From Paraphaeosphaeria minitans (taxonomy: Eukaryota > Ascomycota > Dothideomycetes > Pleosporales > Didymosphaeriaceae): DNA of 64,000 nucleotides. Location of the stretch: the NCBI GenBank assembly GCA_015832175.1, contig WJXW01000018.1:620001-684000 (forward strand), written 5' to 3'. Shown in pieces: positions 20,371 to 32,001 of the stretch (position 1 is its first letter; every line of letters begins with the position of its first letter). The translations under genes and the position numbers were made by a program. The notes under the pieces are model-generated. The model was not told the DNA's origin. It saw only the letters and a program-made list of their open reading frames with translations, and did no database searches.

Positions 20371-22470
20371 ATGCGTCTCATCAACACGACCAGCCTCCAA
20401 CTCGAAGAAGTCTCAGACTCGGAGTTGTCCCAAGACAAGAACCAATACGCGATTCTTTCGCACAGATGGGACAGCGACGAGGACGAGGTCACGTACCAAG
20501 ACATGAAGACGCACGGCGATGTCAGCTCCAAAAAGGGCTTCCTCAAGATCAGGGAGTTCTGCAACGTAGCCTCGCAAGCCGGGTATCGCTATGGCTGGTG
20601 CGACACGTGCTGTATCAACAAGGGCAACTCGAGCGAGCTTGCGGAGTCGATCAACAGCATGTACTTGTGGTATAAGATGAGCTCGTTGTACGTCGTGTAT
20701 CTTGCAGACGTTCCGACTGTTGAGCTTGGGGATAGCGAATGGTTCACCCGGGGATGGACGCTGCAAGAGTTGATCGCCCCGAGGACTCTGTCGTTCTTTG
20801 ACGGCCGCTGGAAGCTTTTAGGAACGAAGGTTGAGTTGCTTGAATGTCTGTCGAGGAAAACCTGCGTTCCGGTCAACGTGCTCGGCAACATAGCTGAGCC
20901 GTATACATGCTCTGTTGCGCAGCGAATGTCGTGGGCAGCGCATAGAGTCACGCAAAGGGTAGAAGACCGGGCCTACAGCCTTCTCGGGCTTTTTGAAGTC
21001 AATATGCCGATGATCTATGGCGAGAGAGAGAAGGCGTTCCTGCGGCTGCAGCAAAGCATTGCGCATAAAAGTAAAGACGAGTCACTCTTTGCGTGGGCCT
21101 TGAGTCCTTCTGCGGTGGATTCACAGGATTACTTCAGCATATTTGCCTCAACCCCTTCGGCCTTCACAAACTGCAGAAACACCATCGTCACACCGGGATC
21201 TACAGGATTCACCCAAGCTAACGGAGAGCTAACCATCGAACTTGAAGTTCAACGGCGTTCACCAGGAATATTCGACGCTTTGCTCCATTGCACGGATGAG
21301 CATGTACCGGACAAAAGACTATGTATCTCGATCTCGAAGGTCTTTGAGGACGAGGCCTATGTGCGTGTTCGAGATCTCGAAAATACACAGCAAGGCCAAT
21401 TGGGAGAACGCCCTAGTGATAAGAAGGAGAAGAGGCTGCTTCACTTCGCCATGGAGCCAAAGACACCGCCTGTGACCATCGTCTACGGGTTTTGGCTGCG
21501 GACGCTTCAACTCCCAGGACACAACGTGAGCGATATTGCTATTGTGTCCAACAGTCCACCTCTCGAGGACGGGTATATCCAGCAAGTATCGAGGGGTTCT
21601 GATACGGGCATGGTTCAAATACGACCAAAGGATAAATCGCTACCAATGCACTGGTCAAGGATCCGCTGGCTCCTGTTCTGGTTCAACCCAAGCGACGACC
21701 CAGTAGTGTGGATCGGAAACGACACACAAACAGAGAAGCTACAAAGACCCTTTGACGAGCTTGTTGCAACAGATCAATCCAACGCCAGAAGCCGGAAGAA
21801 CATTCTTGAGTCCCTAGATGAGACATTCTTCGATGGGCCAGACGGGCAAGAGACGACGAATTTTTATGTCCGAGACGTGAGACACGATTGGCCCCACGGA
21901 AATTCGTTGATGGTAGTCAACCGTAAAAAAGGCCTTCATGAATTCACACTACCGAATCTTCATCTGCAGATCTCGGTTCGGTTGCAACCATGTCCCAGCC
22001 CAAGAGTCAAAGCATGTCGCAGTTCGTACGGCCAGCCCCATGCACGGAATACGACACTTGTGTGGGCCGTGGACATTGTGCCGATAAGCGCGCCAGAATG
22101 GCCTAGCACTCCACTGCGGACGGACTGGTCGCGCTGGGCCTTGAACACGGCGTGTTGCTTCTGCGTCCTGAACTGCCAGATGCCGTGTGCATATGCCATG
22201 CTGTGTCCCTGGTGGCTTCTCTGCGTGGAAAATCCACCGCCGAAGACGAGATTCAACCTCGGCTGCTACGACTTCCTCTACCCTTGGTGTGCAAGCTGGT
22301 GGCTCAAGAGGAAGACGGCCAAGGCGAAGATGGAATTTGCCGAAAGAGCAAGGTCTGAAACTCCCATGTTGAAGCCGGACGGAAGCACAGCTTATACTGT
22401 CACGACCATCAAGCCCATCTATAACTGCCAGGAAGATTGCTTGGGGCAGTGTGGCAAAGGTTGGGAGTAA
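20371..22470 (+). CDS. HET-domain heterokaryon incompatibility-type protein
   Basis: Single exon, 699 residues. The start MRLINTTSLQLEEV is the usual beginning of HET proteins (MRLLNTxxLxL); the frame stays open upstream but reads like leader. HET-domain blocks follow in order: YAILSHRWDSDEDEVTYQDM, YRYGWCDTCCINKGNSSELAESINSM, SSLYVVYLADV, WFTRGWTLQELIAPRTLSFFD, then RVEDRAYSLLGLFEVNMPMIYGE. HET domains trigger cell death or other responses to non-self in filamentous fungi. The region after about residue 310 has no recognisable NACHT/WD or ankyrin repeats. The last ~120 residues are unusually rich in Cys and Trp (CCFCVLNCQMPCAYAMLC). The partner allele or trigger cannot be told. Confidence 0.9.
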   Translation: MRLINTTSLQLEEVSDSELSQDKNQYAILSHRWDSDEDEVTYQDMKTHGDVSSKKGFLKIREFCNVASQAGYRYGWCDTCCINKGNSSELAESINSMYLWYKMSSLYVVYLADVPTVELGDSEWFTRGWTLQELIAPRTLSFFDGRWKLLGTKVELLECLSRKTCVPVNVLGNIAEPYTCSVAQRMSWAAHRVTQRVEDRAYSLLGLFEVNMPMIYGEREKAFLRLQQSIAHKSKDESLFAWALSPSAVDSQDYFSIFASTPSAFTNCRNTIVTPGSTGFTQANGELTIELEVQRRSPGIFDALLHCTDEHVPDKRLCISISKVFEDEAYVRVRDLENTQQGQLGERPSDKKEKRLLHFAMEPKTPPVTIVYGFWLRTLQLPGHNVSDIAIVSNSPPLEDGYIQQVSRGSDTGMVQIRPKDKSLPMHWSRIRWLLFWFNPSDDPVVWIGNDTQTEKLQRPFDELVATDQSNARSRKNILESLDETFFDGPDGQETTNFYVRDVRHDWPHGNSLMVVNRKKGLHEFTLPNLHLQISVRLQPCPSPRVKACRSSYGQPHARNTTLVWAVDIVPISAPEWPSTPLRTDWSRWALNTACCFCVLNCQMPCAYAMLCPWWLLCVENPPPKTRFNLGCYDFLYPWCASWWLKRKTAKAKMEFAERARSETPMLKPDGSTAYTVTTIKPIYNCQEDCLGQCGKGWE

Positions 22471-23686
22471 CATGGTGGGTATACTTTGCTGCATGCCGAG
22501 ATGTTGTTGACAGATACTCCTGCCGGACCTCTACATCGGCGTGTGGGGCGAGTGCAGTAGAGGAATTTGAGGCTATGTTGAAGCTCATCACAAGGTGTTC
22601 TGGTTGCCGAGACGTGGTTCTCGACCGCCTGCGAGAAAACAAAATTAAAAGACATCGTGCACAAGGACGGGTGGCTGTGCAACATCCTGTCGGATTGCGG
22701 GTTGTGGCTCGCGTCGGCAAGTTTCGAGATGAAAATCTAGATGGCGAGCAGGGGTGGCGAGCTGGAAAAAGGATCTAATGCAAGGCCACGAAGCAGAGGT
22801 CGGACGGGAGGCAGTAGCCAGTATGAAAACGGGAGACAATGGAATTGAGCATGGTGTTTCGCGTGAAGAGACTGTGGCTGGTGCGGTCTAGATGGCTCTG
22901 GTGGACGGGTGGCCGCTGGAAGGGTGTCAACCTGGTGGCCCGTGGGTCAATAATGTGAAGACGGCAAGCAAGGCAATGCCGAAATGCGTGGCTACCAAGT
23001 TTCCAGTTGCCAGTTGCACATGGTGTGCGTGACGGTGAGTTGTCGCAGAGAACAGGAGGACAGGGGACAGAGGACAGGGTTGGAACAGGCTGCAGCCAGC
23101 AGGATTGACATCATGCTCGTTCGGCAGCGCTTCCCCCGGTCTCTGATCAGCGCACAAAGTCTTTGAAAGGCAATGTCCAAGACGACAAGATCGGCCGCAG
23201 ATGCAGAATGTCGCGATGGGCGCAGGGATGGGCGGTCAGGGGCTGGGGAGCTCGAATCAGTCGTGCAATCTCTGGCGTGTGCACACGTACCACGGGCGGA
23301 AACGAACAGACAACGACGGGAGCGATTGCTTTGAGGCTGGTGAGCCTGCTTGAGCAACTCTTTGAGGGCCAGACTCGGACGTTCAGAGGGAGCTGAGAGG
23401 CGTAGAGAGATAGGCGCCCAGCAGCGGCAAGGCCAAGGCCAAGGACATGGACAAGGACAAGCGACGGTGAATCGTGGTTTTCTTTAGCGGCCGCACATTG
23501 GCAGCGCTTTGCTGCTTTGGGCCTTGGCATGACGTGGGGCAGCCCAGCTAGGAACACTGCATTTGCCAGTGCGAGCCTTGTTTAATTGCGCCTCGGGAGG
23601 GTCTCATGTCGCGAATCTACACTTCCTAGACACCTACAATCCTCTTCCGACAACACGTCTCGACCGCCGAACCTTGCGAGAGCATC
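22471..23686. other. Intergenic region HET / CSC1-like gene
   Basis: 1.2 kb without a supported gene. A short AAGG/ACAAGG-type repetitive patch lies at about 23430-23462 (GGCCAAGGCCAAGGACATGG). The region is probably the CSC1 promoter and leader. Confidence 0.55.
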
Positions 23687-26390
23687 ATGGCTTTCGGCCA
23701 GCTTTTTGCGCGTGTGAGTACACAAAGACGGTCCCTCTGCGGCCAAACACGCTGACGGTACGCTTAGGACGACGGCGTCGCAGGGTCCAACCGTGATTCC
23801 GAGCAGGACAACTCGCTGTCCGGCTTGGTCTCGACCCTTGTGCCCACTGCCATATCTGCCATTGTCTTCGTTGCCCTCTTCTTGATCTTTCGCAGCCGTT
23901 TCCGCAGGCTCTATGCCCCGCGTACCTACATCGACAGCCTGGGCGACCAGCGCAAGACGCCCGCCCCGAGCAATGGCCTGTTTGGCTGGATCAACGACTT
24001 TCGCAACATCAAGGACGAGTACATCCTCGACCACCAGTCCATCGACGGCTACCTGTTCGTGCGCTTCTTCAAGCTGCTCATCGTCCTGTGCTTCCTCGGC
24101 TGCTGCATCACCTGGCCCGTTCTGTTCCCCATCAATGCGACTGGCGGCGGGGGCAAGAAGCAGCTCAATTTGCTCTCCATGAGCAATGTCAAGAATGTGA
24201 ACCGCTACTACGCCCATGCCTTGGTGTCGTTTGTCTTCCTGACCCTGGTCATGCTCATCATTGCCCGCGAGTCCTTCTTCGTCGTCAACCTGCGCCAGGC
24301 CTACCGACGTTCTCCGTGGGGTGCCAGCCGCCTGTCCTCCAAGACCATCCTCTTCACCAATGTCCCCAAGAACATCACCCAGGCCACCTTGTTTGAGATG
24401 TTCCCCGGCGTAAAGCACGCCTGGTTTGCCTCCAACTGCAAGGAGCTGCAGGAGCTGGTTGAGGATCGGGAGGATACGGCGTTGAAGCTCGAGGCTGGCG
24501 AAATCCAGCTGTCCCGCGATGCCAACGAGAACCGAATCAAGACGGAGAAGGGCAAGAAGGCGTACAAGGCCGGAGAGGGCCTCGACCAGTTCTGCAACCC
24601 CAAGGATCGCCCTACCCACCGCCTCAAATTCCTCATCGGAAAGAAGGTCGACACCATCACCTACGGACGTCAGCACTTGGCCGAGCTCATCCCCAAGATT
24701 GAGGCAGAGCAGGACAAGCACTGGCAGGGCAAGGCCGACCTGGTCGGTGCAGTCTTCTTGGAATTCGACACGCAGCGATCGGCTCAGGATGCCTGGATGT
24801 TGATGCAGAAGAGGAAGACCAAGCCCAACTCGAACATGTCTGCCCGCCAACTTGGTGTCCTCCCCGAGGAGGTTGTTTGGAACAATCTGCGTATTGGCAC
24901 CACCGAACACTGGGTCAGGTGGATCGCTGCAACGGCCTTTATCTGGGTCGGAATCATCTTCTTTGCTGTTCCCGTGGCCGTCGTCGGTATCATCTCCAAC
25001 ATCAACTACCTCACCAAGACTTTCACCTGGCTAGAGTGGATCAACGATATTCCTAGCGTGATCCTCGGCGTGGTGACAGGTCTGCTTCCCGTTATCATGC
25101 TTGCCGTGCTGATGGCCCTCGTGCCTATCATCTGCCGATGTAAGTCTTGCAGCCGGTTACTATCAATCTCGATCGAAGCTAACGTGCACAGTGATTGCCA
25201 AACTTGCAGGCTGGGTGACACTTAGCCAGGTCGAATTGCAGACTCAGTCCTGGTACTTCGCCTTCCAGGTCGTTCAGGTCTTCCTTATCACAACTTGCGC
25301 GAGCGCTGCGACTGCCGTGATACAAACTGTGCGAGATGATCCCGGCCAGGTCCTCACTCTGCTGTCTGCAAACCTACCGAAGGCATCCAACTTCTACATT
25401 AGCTACTTTATTCTGTTCGGACTTTCCTCCGCTGCTGGTTCCCTGCTCAACATCGGTGGCTTTGTCGGTATCGTCTTGCTCGGCCGCATCCTGCCCGGCA
25501 AGACTCCTCGCAAGGTCTGGCAGAAGCTCGTCAAACTCTCCGCACCCATGTGGGGCTCTGAATTCCCAAAGTGGACCAACTTGGGTGTGATTGCGCTCTC
25601 CTACTCTGGCATTGCTCCTCTCGTCCTGGGTTTCGCCACCGTCGGCTTCACCCTCATCTACATTGCCTTCCGCTACAACTTTCTCTACTGCTACGAAACC
25701 GGCATCGATACTCAAGGTCAGGCATACCAGCGTGCCCTTCGTCAGCTCATCACTGGCGTGTATCTCTCCGAAGGCTGCCTCATTGGCCTCTTCGCCATTG
25801 CGACCGGCGACAACAAGATGGCCGCTGGGCCCCTCGCCATCGAATGCCTCCTCCTCGCCCTCACCATCATTGGCCACCTCTGCCTCCGCGCCGCACTCAC
25901 CCACCACGAAGCCCGCGTCGCCTACACCGACCCCACACCCGCGACCGCTGAGCTCGAGCTCGGTCTGGCCGCCGACGTTACTCCAGAGAAGCCCGCAGCC
26001 GCTCCCTCCTCCCCCGCGGTTACCCCGAAGCCCACCAAAATACCTGCCTTCCTCGCCAAACTCATCAACCCAGAGCGCAACTCGACCCCCGTGCTCTCTT
26101 CGAAGCTCGATCAATTCTACCACCAGCCGCAAGAGCCGCTGCCCGTGGAGATCGCCAAGCGCGCATACTTCAACCCGGCCGTTACCTCGCCTACCCCCAT
26201 CCTCTGGATCGTGCGCGACGAGATGGGTATCTCGGCCCGCGAGGTCCGCGATTCGAAGAAGGAGGTGCCCGGGCTCGAGATCACGGATGAGCAGGCGGTG
26301 TTTAATGAGAAGAACAAGGTATCGTGGGTTGGTGCTGACGAGGGCAAGGCGACGGAGGCGCCCATCTGGGAGGAGAAGATCCTGTACTGA
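23687..26390 (+). CDS. Calcium-permeable stress-gated cation channel (CSC1/OSCA/TMEM63 family)
   Basis: Exons 23687-23713 (MAFGQLFAR), 23768-25139 and 25192-26390; introns of 54 and 52 nt; 865 residues. After a short N-terminus come a first TM helix (LVPTAISAIVFVALFLIF) and two more (FFKLLIVLCFLGCCITWPVLF; ALVSFVFLTLVMLIIA). A cytosolic domain opens with TILFTNVPKNI and carries GAVFLEFDTQRSAQDA. A multi-helix 7TM core starts at VRWIAATAFIWVGIIFF and continues through exon 3. The C-terminal tail is hydrophilic (PKPTKIPAFLAKLINPE). This is the OSCA layout and length. Family members are mechanically or osmotically gated cation channels in plasma or endo-membranes. Both introns fall at phase-consistent points, including CR|LIAKLAGW at the second. 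Confidence 0.9.
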
Positions 26391-28600
26391 TGTCCTCACG
26401 CGCTCCGGTATCTAAGTGATGTCTTAAAGGAAGAGAAGGAGGTGAGACGTGATTGAGGGTAGGGGCAAGGACGTTGGAGTTGTACACCATCGCGTCTGCC
26501 GGCCTGCTTGCCTGTCTGCGAGTACATGCGCAGGAACTTTAGTCTTTCTTTTTCTTTTCTACTTTTTTTCTTTTACGAGTACAGGAAGGACGAGCCACAT
26601 GTAATATACCCACCCTTCTTGTAGCGTTGCGTACCATACATGGCGGAGATACTGAAAAATTCTTCAAATATAATAACATTGTAATACGCCACATCAACTT
26701 CCACGTGCAGATGGATGGCTTCCCATGTAGTCGTCATCTGCGTCTGGGGCACAATCTACGCACTCTGGATGAAGATTCGGATTCCATCTCCCGCTTCGAT
26801 ATGGCACTTCAACGCACCGACTTCTATACAGCTGGCATGAGAGTGATGGAGTGTCACCGCTAGTACATTGTGCAGGTCCCAAGCGCTGTGGCGCCGCAAT
26901 CTCCAAATTGTCAGCAAAGAAATCGTCTGCATCGATGCTGACGGGTTACTCTTCCTAACGAGGATTCAAGGATACTATGCTTCCTACAGACGAAGCATCA
27001 TTGAACACTGACTGAACACCTCAACACTGCCTTGGACATGGTTGGTCACTCGTCAGGAAGTGTCTTTCTGTTGTAAACTAGTCGATGTCACCACACCACC
27101 TTCGCACACGGGCAAGACACTCATTCTGTTCTGGCCCCGCACTATCACGGAGTCTCGCGGGCACCAACATTTTCTTCGATGTTGATGCCGACCGCGTGAA
27201 CGCCTTACCTACAGGAGTGTGACGACGTGATGACGTGGAGATTGGCGGCCGCCGCAACACGATGCGTCGCTTCCTCGCTGGTAACTTCGTGAGCTAGTAT
27301 CTACTGGCGCGACGTGGCATTGGCTAGATTCAGCTCGATCTTGGGGTTCTGGGTGGACAAGGCGAGCTTTGTCGGGTCGAAGTTGCAGGTGGCAGCGCCG
27401 CGTCCAGATCGTCTGCGCTGGATGACTGGGTAGTGGTTGAGGGCTGTGACTGGCTGAAGGAGTACGTGGCTGAGATAGTGTTGCCTGACGAGGAGGAGGA
27501 GGAGGAGGAGGAGGATAGGAGTGGTTTTATTTTTGGCTGCAGGTTCACTGTTAGGATTGCGTGAAATAATAACTGTATCCTGTCGCGAGGAAGGCGAGAT
27601 CTCGCTTCACTTTACTGAAATTGAGCTCTCTCAGAAGATCCGGTACATATACTGATCATGCATCATAATGCACTTTATAGATTTTGTTTCCAAAGCACAC
27701 AACACGGCCTAAGTGACTTTTTGGCGCATGGGGCAACGAACAGTGCGTAAAAGTTTTCCCGTGCGCAGAACGATCGTACTTGGAATTCGTGATTACGAAT
27801 GATGCGGATTTAAGATGTCTAATTGTTTCAAGCACCAAATGGGGGAAATGCACCTTGCTTTTTTAGGTAGTTTAGCACTTTCCTTAAGCATACACCACGG
27901 CACCGTGGGTGTTCGCACTTTACAGTTACTAGGTCCAGACAAACGCATAGATTACTTTGAACAAGCATTTGATATCGTACTGTGCCCAGTTGTGTTACAA
28001 AGGGTGCATTCGAGCGAGCACCACTAGCAATTGACTTCTTTCTCTGCTTGATGCATCCCGCACATGCGTACTATGCAATTCGGCACGCCGCAAATACGAA
28101 ACGCAGTGTGCTCCATCCCCGCATGGATCATGCGCCACGCAGGCTATCCCATGATTGGTCGCGTTCCGCGGTGCATTGCTTGCACCCATTCTCCCGACTT
28201 ATCAGGCACGCTATCGAAACACCGAATTACGACATCCGGTGCTCTCTGCAACGACTCGTGCCACCAGCGGAGCCTTGGACGTGCCTGTTGCCATCAGGAT
28301 AGTAGCTGATCACACACTCTACGTAAGTATCCATATTAAGGGTGTTATGTGGAGAAAGAAACCCGAGGCAGCAAAGCATGACCATTCATGGTAATGGGCT
28401 GGCATATAAGTGCAGGCTGCGTTGACATACGAGCAATCCATCATTCCCATCTACTTTGTTCCACCAGCCTTTCACTTCTTGCGTCTGTGACTGCAATACC
28501 GACCCGGCGTCGTTCATTTATACCATCTAATTCAAATCGCTCGCTCAAACGCCTTATACCCATTGTCACATTTCACGAATTCGAATCGCCAATCTTCAAA
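26391..28600. other. 2.2-kb gene-poor region
   Basis: I see no convincing gene. A (GAG)n run lies near 27490-27515. Next to it, minus-strand frames around 27300-27550 give a C-terminus-like fragment (ATCNFDPTKLALSTQNPKIE) ending at a TAG near 27300, with no start. It may be a relic. A TATAAG at 28405-28410 could serve the small secreted protein gene downstream. Confidence 0.5.
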
Positions 28601-28975
28601 ATGCGCTTCACCATCGCCAACGTTCTGGCCTGTACGTCTCTTCTTCCCATAATTTGTCCTCCATACTAATGACCCGAAATAGTCGCTGCCCTTTCCTTCG
28701 CACAGATCACACCCAACGTCGCCGGCGCCAAAAATGTCGGAGCCGGCACTGGCGCCCAATTCATTACTGGCGGCTGTGTCAGCAACGCCGATTGTTCTTC
28801 CGCATGCTGTGCTGACGCCTCCGGCACGGGGGTCTGCAGTGCGGAGGCCGCGCAGTTCCAGAACGGAAAAAACGGATGTGGCTTCCAGGACCCGAATGCC
28901 CAGGCTACCATTGCGGCGGCAAAGGCTCAGGCTGAGAAGCAGGGATTCAGGAAGGTCAAGAGGGCGACTTGCTAG
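28601..28975 (+). CDS. Small cysteine-rich secreted protein, BAS2-like (effector candidate)
   Basis: Exon 1 is 28601-28631; a 51-nt intron (GTACGT...ATAG); exon 2 is 28683-28975; 107 residues. The intron interrupts the signal peptide, which after splicing reads MRFTIANVLAFAALSFAQ. The mature ~90 residues have seven cysteines, including the block QFITGGCVSNADCSSACC, then GVCSAEAAQFQNGKNGCGF, DPNAQAT and a basic end KVKRATC. This arrangement matches the biotrophy-associated secreted protein 2 type known from Magnaporthe and widespread in ascomycetes. A role at the host interface is inferred only. The gene is isolated in gene-poor sequence (2.2 kb upstream, 1.1 kb downstream). Confidence 0.82.
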
Positions 28976-30083
28976 ATGTTGCATAACAAGGAGCGCCGCG
29001 GTTGGATTTACTCTTTCGTCGGCTTGAGGGTCTCAGAATCAATACCATCTTCAGATTCACATACAATCTTTCTTGGTTCAGGTACTCAATCAGCACGAAA
29101 ACCCCTCTGTCCTCAAAACTACCTTCTTTGCTATCCTTCCGCTGTACAATGAAAGGCCGCTCAGAAGATGTCAACTCCTGAGTGCGTTGTCCATGAAGCT
29201 TTCTATGACATGTCTCTTGCTCTTCATAATCTTTACAAATCATACGACAAGGGGAATATTCTTATCAAAGCGAACTACTGCAAGCATCACTCTGGATATT
29301 CTTCCAACGCGTTAAATTGCAGAGTTTCACTGGTCAGAAGTACACAGTGTACTCTGCACCTAAGCTGTTACAGCCTCACGATTTTAGTATAGTATCCTAA
29401 CGCCACTCAAAATCAGTGCAATCAGGGTCGCATTTAACGGCAGGCTTCTGGTGGAGAGATGCAGGGGACAACGAGCCACGCTTGAACTGATGCAGGCGTT
29501 ATATGTGAGCTGAGAAAGCAATGAGGTGTTGTGTTCATCTGCCAATCATGTCGAGTAGGTCGAGATGTACGAACTCTGACGTGGCAAATTGACCTGACTA
29601 TCCCTGTGATGAGTGTCAGCCAATGAAGGACTAGAGATTGTGCATGTCGCCCTCGCAATGAACATTTGCATTATTCCGAGTCTGAAAAGTGCGGTTATAG
29701 CTTCGTGTTATACTAGCTGAGTAGTATGTGCGGGAGGGTTAGTGTATGAGGGCAAGGAGCGTGGTTTCGCAGGCTGTGGCACATATCTAATCTAGAAGAC
29801 CCTGGCTACTTTGGAGATGTGATTTGTTCTGCCATCCATAGTCGGGCTCCTGATTGAACCACGGTGATTTATTTCCTCGTAGGGGCGTTGCTACATCTGC
29901 AACAGATGCCTGAAGTGGCAAGGATAAAAGCGGCACTCGAGGCGGGGGTGCGCGAGGCTGAGATCCCACAGCGCGCTGAGAAATAAAAGCTGGGTATCTG
30001 CCGCCTCGGTCCCGCAAGGCTATTTCTAGATGTAACTGATCTCGTCGTTCATCGTTTTCACCTCCGGTGAAAATCCGGTGAAA
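28976..30083. other. Intergenic region, no gene seen
   Basis: 1.1 kb. Only short open frames without recognisable features. Just before the next gene the word CCGGTGAAAA occurs twice in tandem (about 30063-30084). Confidence 0.55.
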
Positions 30084-31445
30084 ATGAATTTCACCATCTC
30101 AGTCCCACCGGGGACAACCAACCACGGCGATCCAAGGCTGATCTGCCAACCACCCCAGTGGTCTGACTATGTCATTTTCTACTTCGGAAATTATCTTGCT
30201 CATGCAGCAACTGTCCGTTCCCCTCCTGGAGAGACCTGGAAGGGTGTTGCATGGTCTGCTGCCACGGCGTTGTTTCTTCCCTTTACAGGCCTGTTCCAGG
30301 GAGTGCAACATCTTTTACATTTTCCGGCATCCAAGTCACGAGAGCAAGCCCTCCGCAAGGCTGCGGCCAGTGGTGCGATCTGTACTGTCGTCAAAATGCG
30401 GAAAAGGAATCCAAAGTCCGATGACAGCCAAGACGCGGAGAGTCAAGCTACCGTACCTGACGGGCAAGAACCTGACTGGTGGCCGGGACGAAGGACTCCG
30501 CGGCTTTCGCGATGGCGAAAGATTCAAGGCATTACCATCACCCCTCCCGGCTACGAAATAGTCGTCGTGCCTAAAATCTTCCCCTTGAAACTTCGCTGCG
30601 ATAAGCCAGATGATATCAGCGAAGAAGACTGGAAGAAGGTTGTGGCGGATTTGGATCTTCCGTGCAACTACAACGTGCCAAAAGCTTTGATTAGTCTTGT
30701 CCAGGCATTCTGGGGTATTGTAACCATATACGAAGCTCGGGGCAACCAAATCGACATGTACGGATACGCAGCATTCGGCTTGACAGTCGTGCCTTACGCC
30801 GTCATGTCCATTACCAACCTTCTCGCCGGGTTGGTAAGGCCTGAATATCCTTGCATGTTCCTTGCCTCCTCGCCTGATCTGGTGGAGGCTTCGAGATGCA
30901 ATGGTCGTTTCGACTGCATCGTGGCTGATATCAATACGAACTCGGCTATTGTGCGCAAGTACAACTTCAGACCCCCGTCATACCCTCTGAATCCTCGAAA
31001 CGCAATAAGAATTGCCTCTCGGTCGCTGAAAGCTTTCCATAAGAGTTTAAAGTCACGACTGAGTAAGCAAAGGTCCTGGTCAAGATTGCCAACTTGGATA
31101 CTGGGACACACACTACTTTCGCTGATTCTGCTGTTGTATGTGACTCCTTTGGCCATTATATATGGGCTATGTCTATGTCCGGTCATTGTCATGGGTGCCA
31201 TGACTAGGTTTAAAAGTCAGGAGAGTACGTCTACTCAACGGGGATGGACTCTGGCCTGGCTGCTCGGAAGTTATGTTTTGCCTTACTTCCACCTGTTCAT
31301 GAGGCGGAATTTCATAAAAAATCGACCGCGGCGCGTTCTTTATATTAGAGTCCTGTCTCTCATCTGTTATATACCAGCTGTAGGGGGTATGCTAGTTATT
31401 GGCTGGATGATCAAGGACTATGGAATCTGTGACCAAATAGGATAA
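30084..31445 (+). CDS. Fungal multipass membrane protein of unknown function
   Basis: Single exon, 453 residues from MNFTISVPPG. I do not recognise a named family. Hydrophobic helices are visible at about residues 30-80 (DYVIFYFGNYLAHAA; SAATALFLPFTGLFQGV), 210-260 (ALISLVQAFWGIVTIY; GYAAFGLTVVPYAVMSITN) and 345-450 (LLSLILLLYVTPLAIIYGL; LAWLLGSYVLPYFHLF; VLSLICYIPAVGGMLVIGW). A polar loop between helices 2 and 3 contains RKRNPKSDDSQDAE and the stretch ITITPPGYEIVVVPKIFP. A second loop carries DLVEASRCNGRFDCIVADI. The layout suggests a six- or seven-helix integral membrane protein. Function and localisation are unknown. Confidence 0.8.
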   Translation: MNFTISVPPGTTNHGDPRLICQPPQWSDYVIFYFGNYLAHAATVRSPPGETWKGVAWSAATALFLPFTGLFQGVQHLLHFPASKSREQALRKAAASGAICTVVKMRKRNPKSDDSQDAESQATVPDGQEPDWWPGRRTPRLSRWRKIQGITITPPGYEIVVVPKIFPLKLRCDKPDDISEEDWKKVVADLDLPCNYNVPKALISLVQAFWGIVTIYEARGNQIDMYGYAAFGLTVVPYAVMSITNLLAGLVRPEYPCMFLASSPDLVEASRCNGRFDCIVADINTNSAIVRKYNFRPPSYPLNPRNAIRIASRSLKAFHKSLKSRLSKQRSWSRLPTWILGHTLLSLILLLYVTPLAIIYGLCLCPVIVMGAMTRFKSQESTSTQRGWTLAWLLGSYVLPYFHLFMRRNFIKNRPRRVLYIRVLSLICYIPAVGGMLVIGWMIKDYGICDQIG

Positions 31446-32001
31446 TGGTCGGACTCGTGGGGACGGTTCTCAGAACAGAGTGCATAATCTTCTATTCTTG
31501 GTTGCCTATGGCGGTTGTCGCTTGGAAATAGCAAACGAGTCTCTGTTTTTCAGCACTGTTCTTTTGAAACTAAGCTACTAGAGAAAAGACACACACCATA
31601 GGTAGAAATATTGGGTGTATCATGTCCAACAACTTCAAAGTAGGCTATTTCATACCAAACAGAAGCAACTAGACAAGATCGTTCATGCACCCTAATTAGA
31701 AACTGCTCCGCTACTGTGCGGGCCCCAACAACGCAGAAACAAGATATTAACTGGAAGTACCTGAATATCAGACACGTAACGTGCTCCAAGAAGAAACCCC
31801 CCATATTACCGCCAGGACAAATAAGTCCCAAGATAACGAGCGACTCGATCGATCAGTCCAATGAAACAGACTCCAGCCATCTTATATTGACAAAGAACAA
31901 ATCCCACTGCACTGTGGTGCTTCGTTTCAAGCATTAAAAGAATGGAAGACCCTCAGGCCCTTAACGCCTGGCCCGACGGCATCGACAGAACCTTCAGTGC
32001 T
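31446..32001. other. Convergent 3' intergenic region
   Basis: 556 bp between the stops of the membrane-protein and CCCH genes. Nothing is supported in it. Confidence 0.55.

Noticed and set aside
23582..24910. 442-codon antisense frame opposite the CSC1-like gene
   Set aside because: It is a shadow frame caused by the codon bias of the sense gene; the sense strand has the full OSCA family sequence and splice sites.
25374..26399. 341-codon antisense frame opposite the CSC1-like 3' exon
   Set aside because: Shadow of the sense coding strand, low-complexity Gly/Glu/Arg composition.
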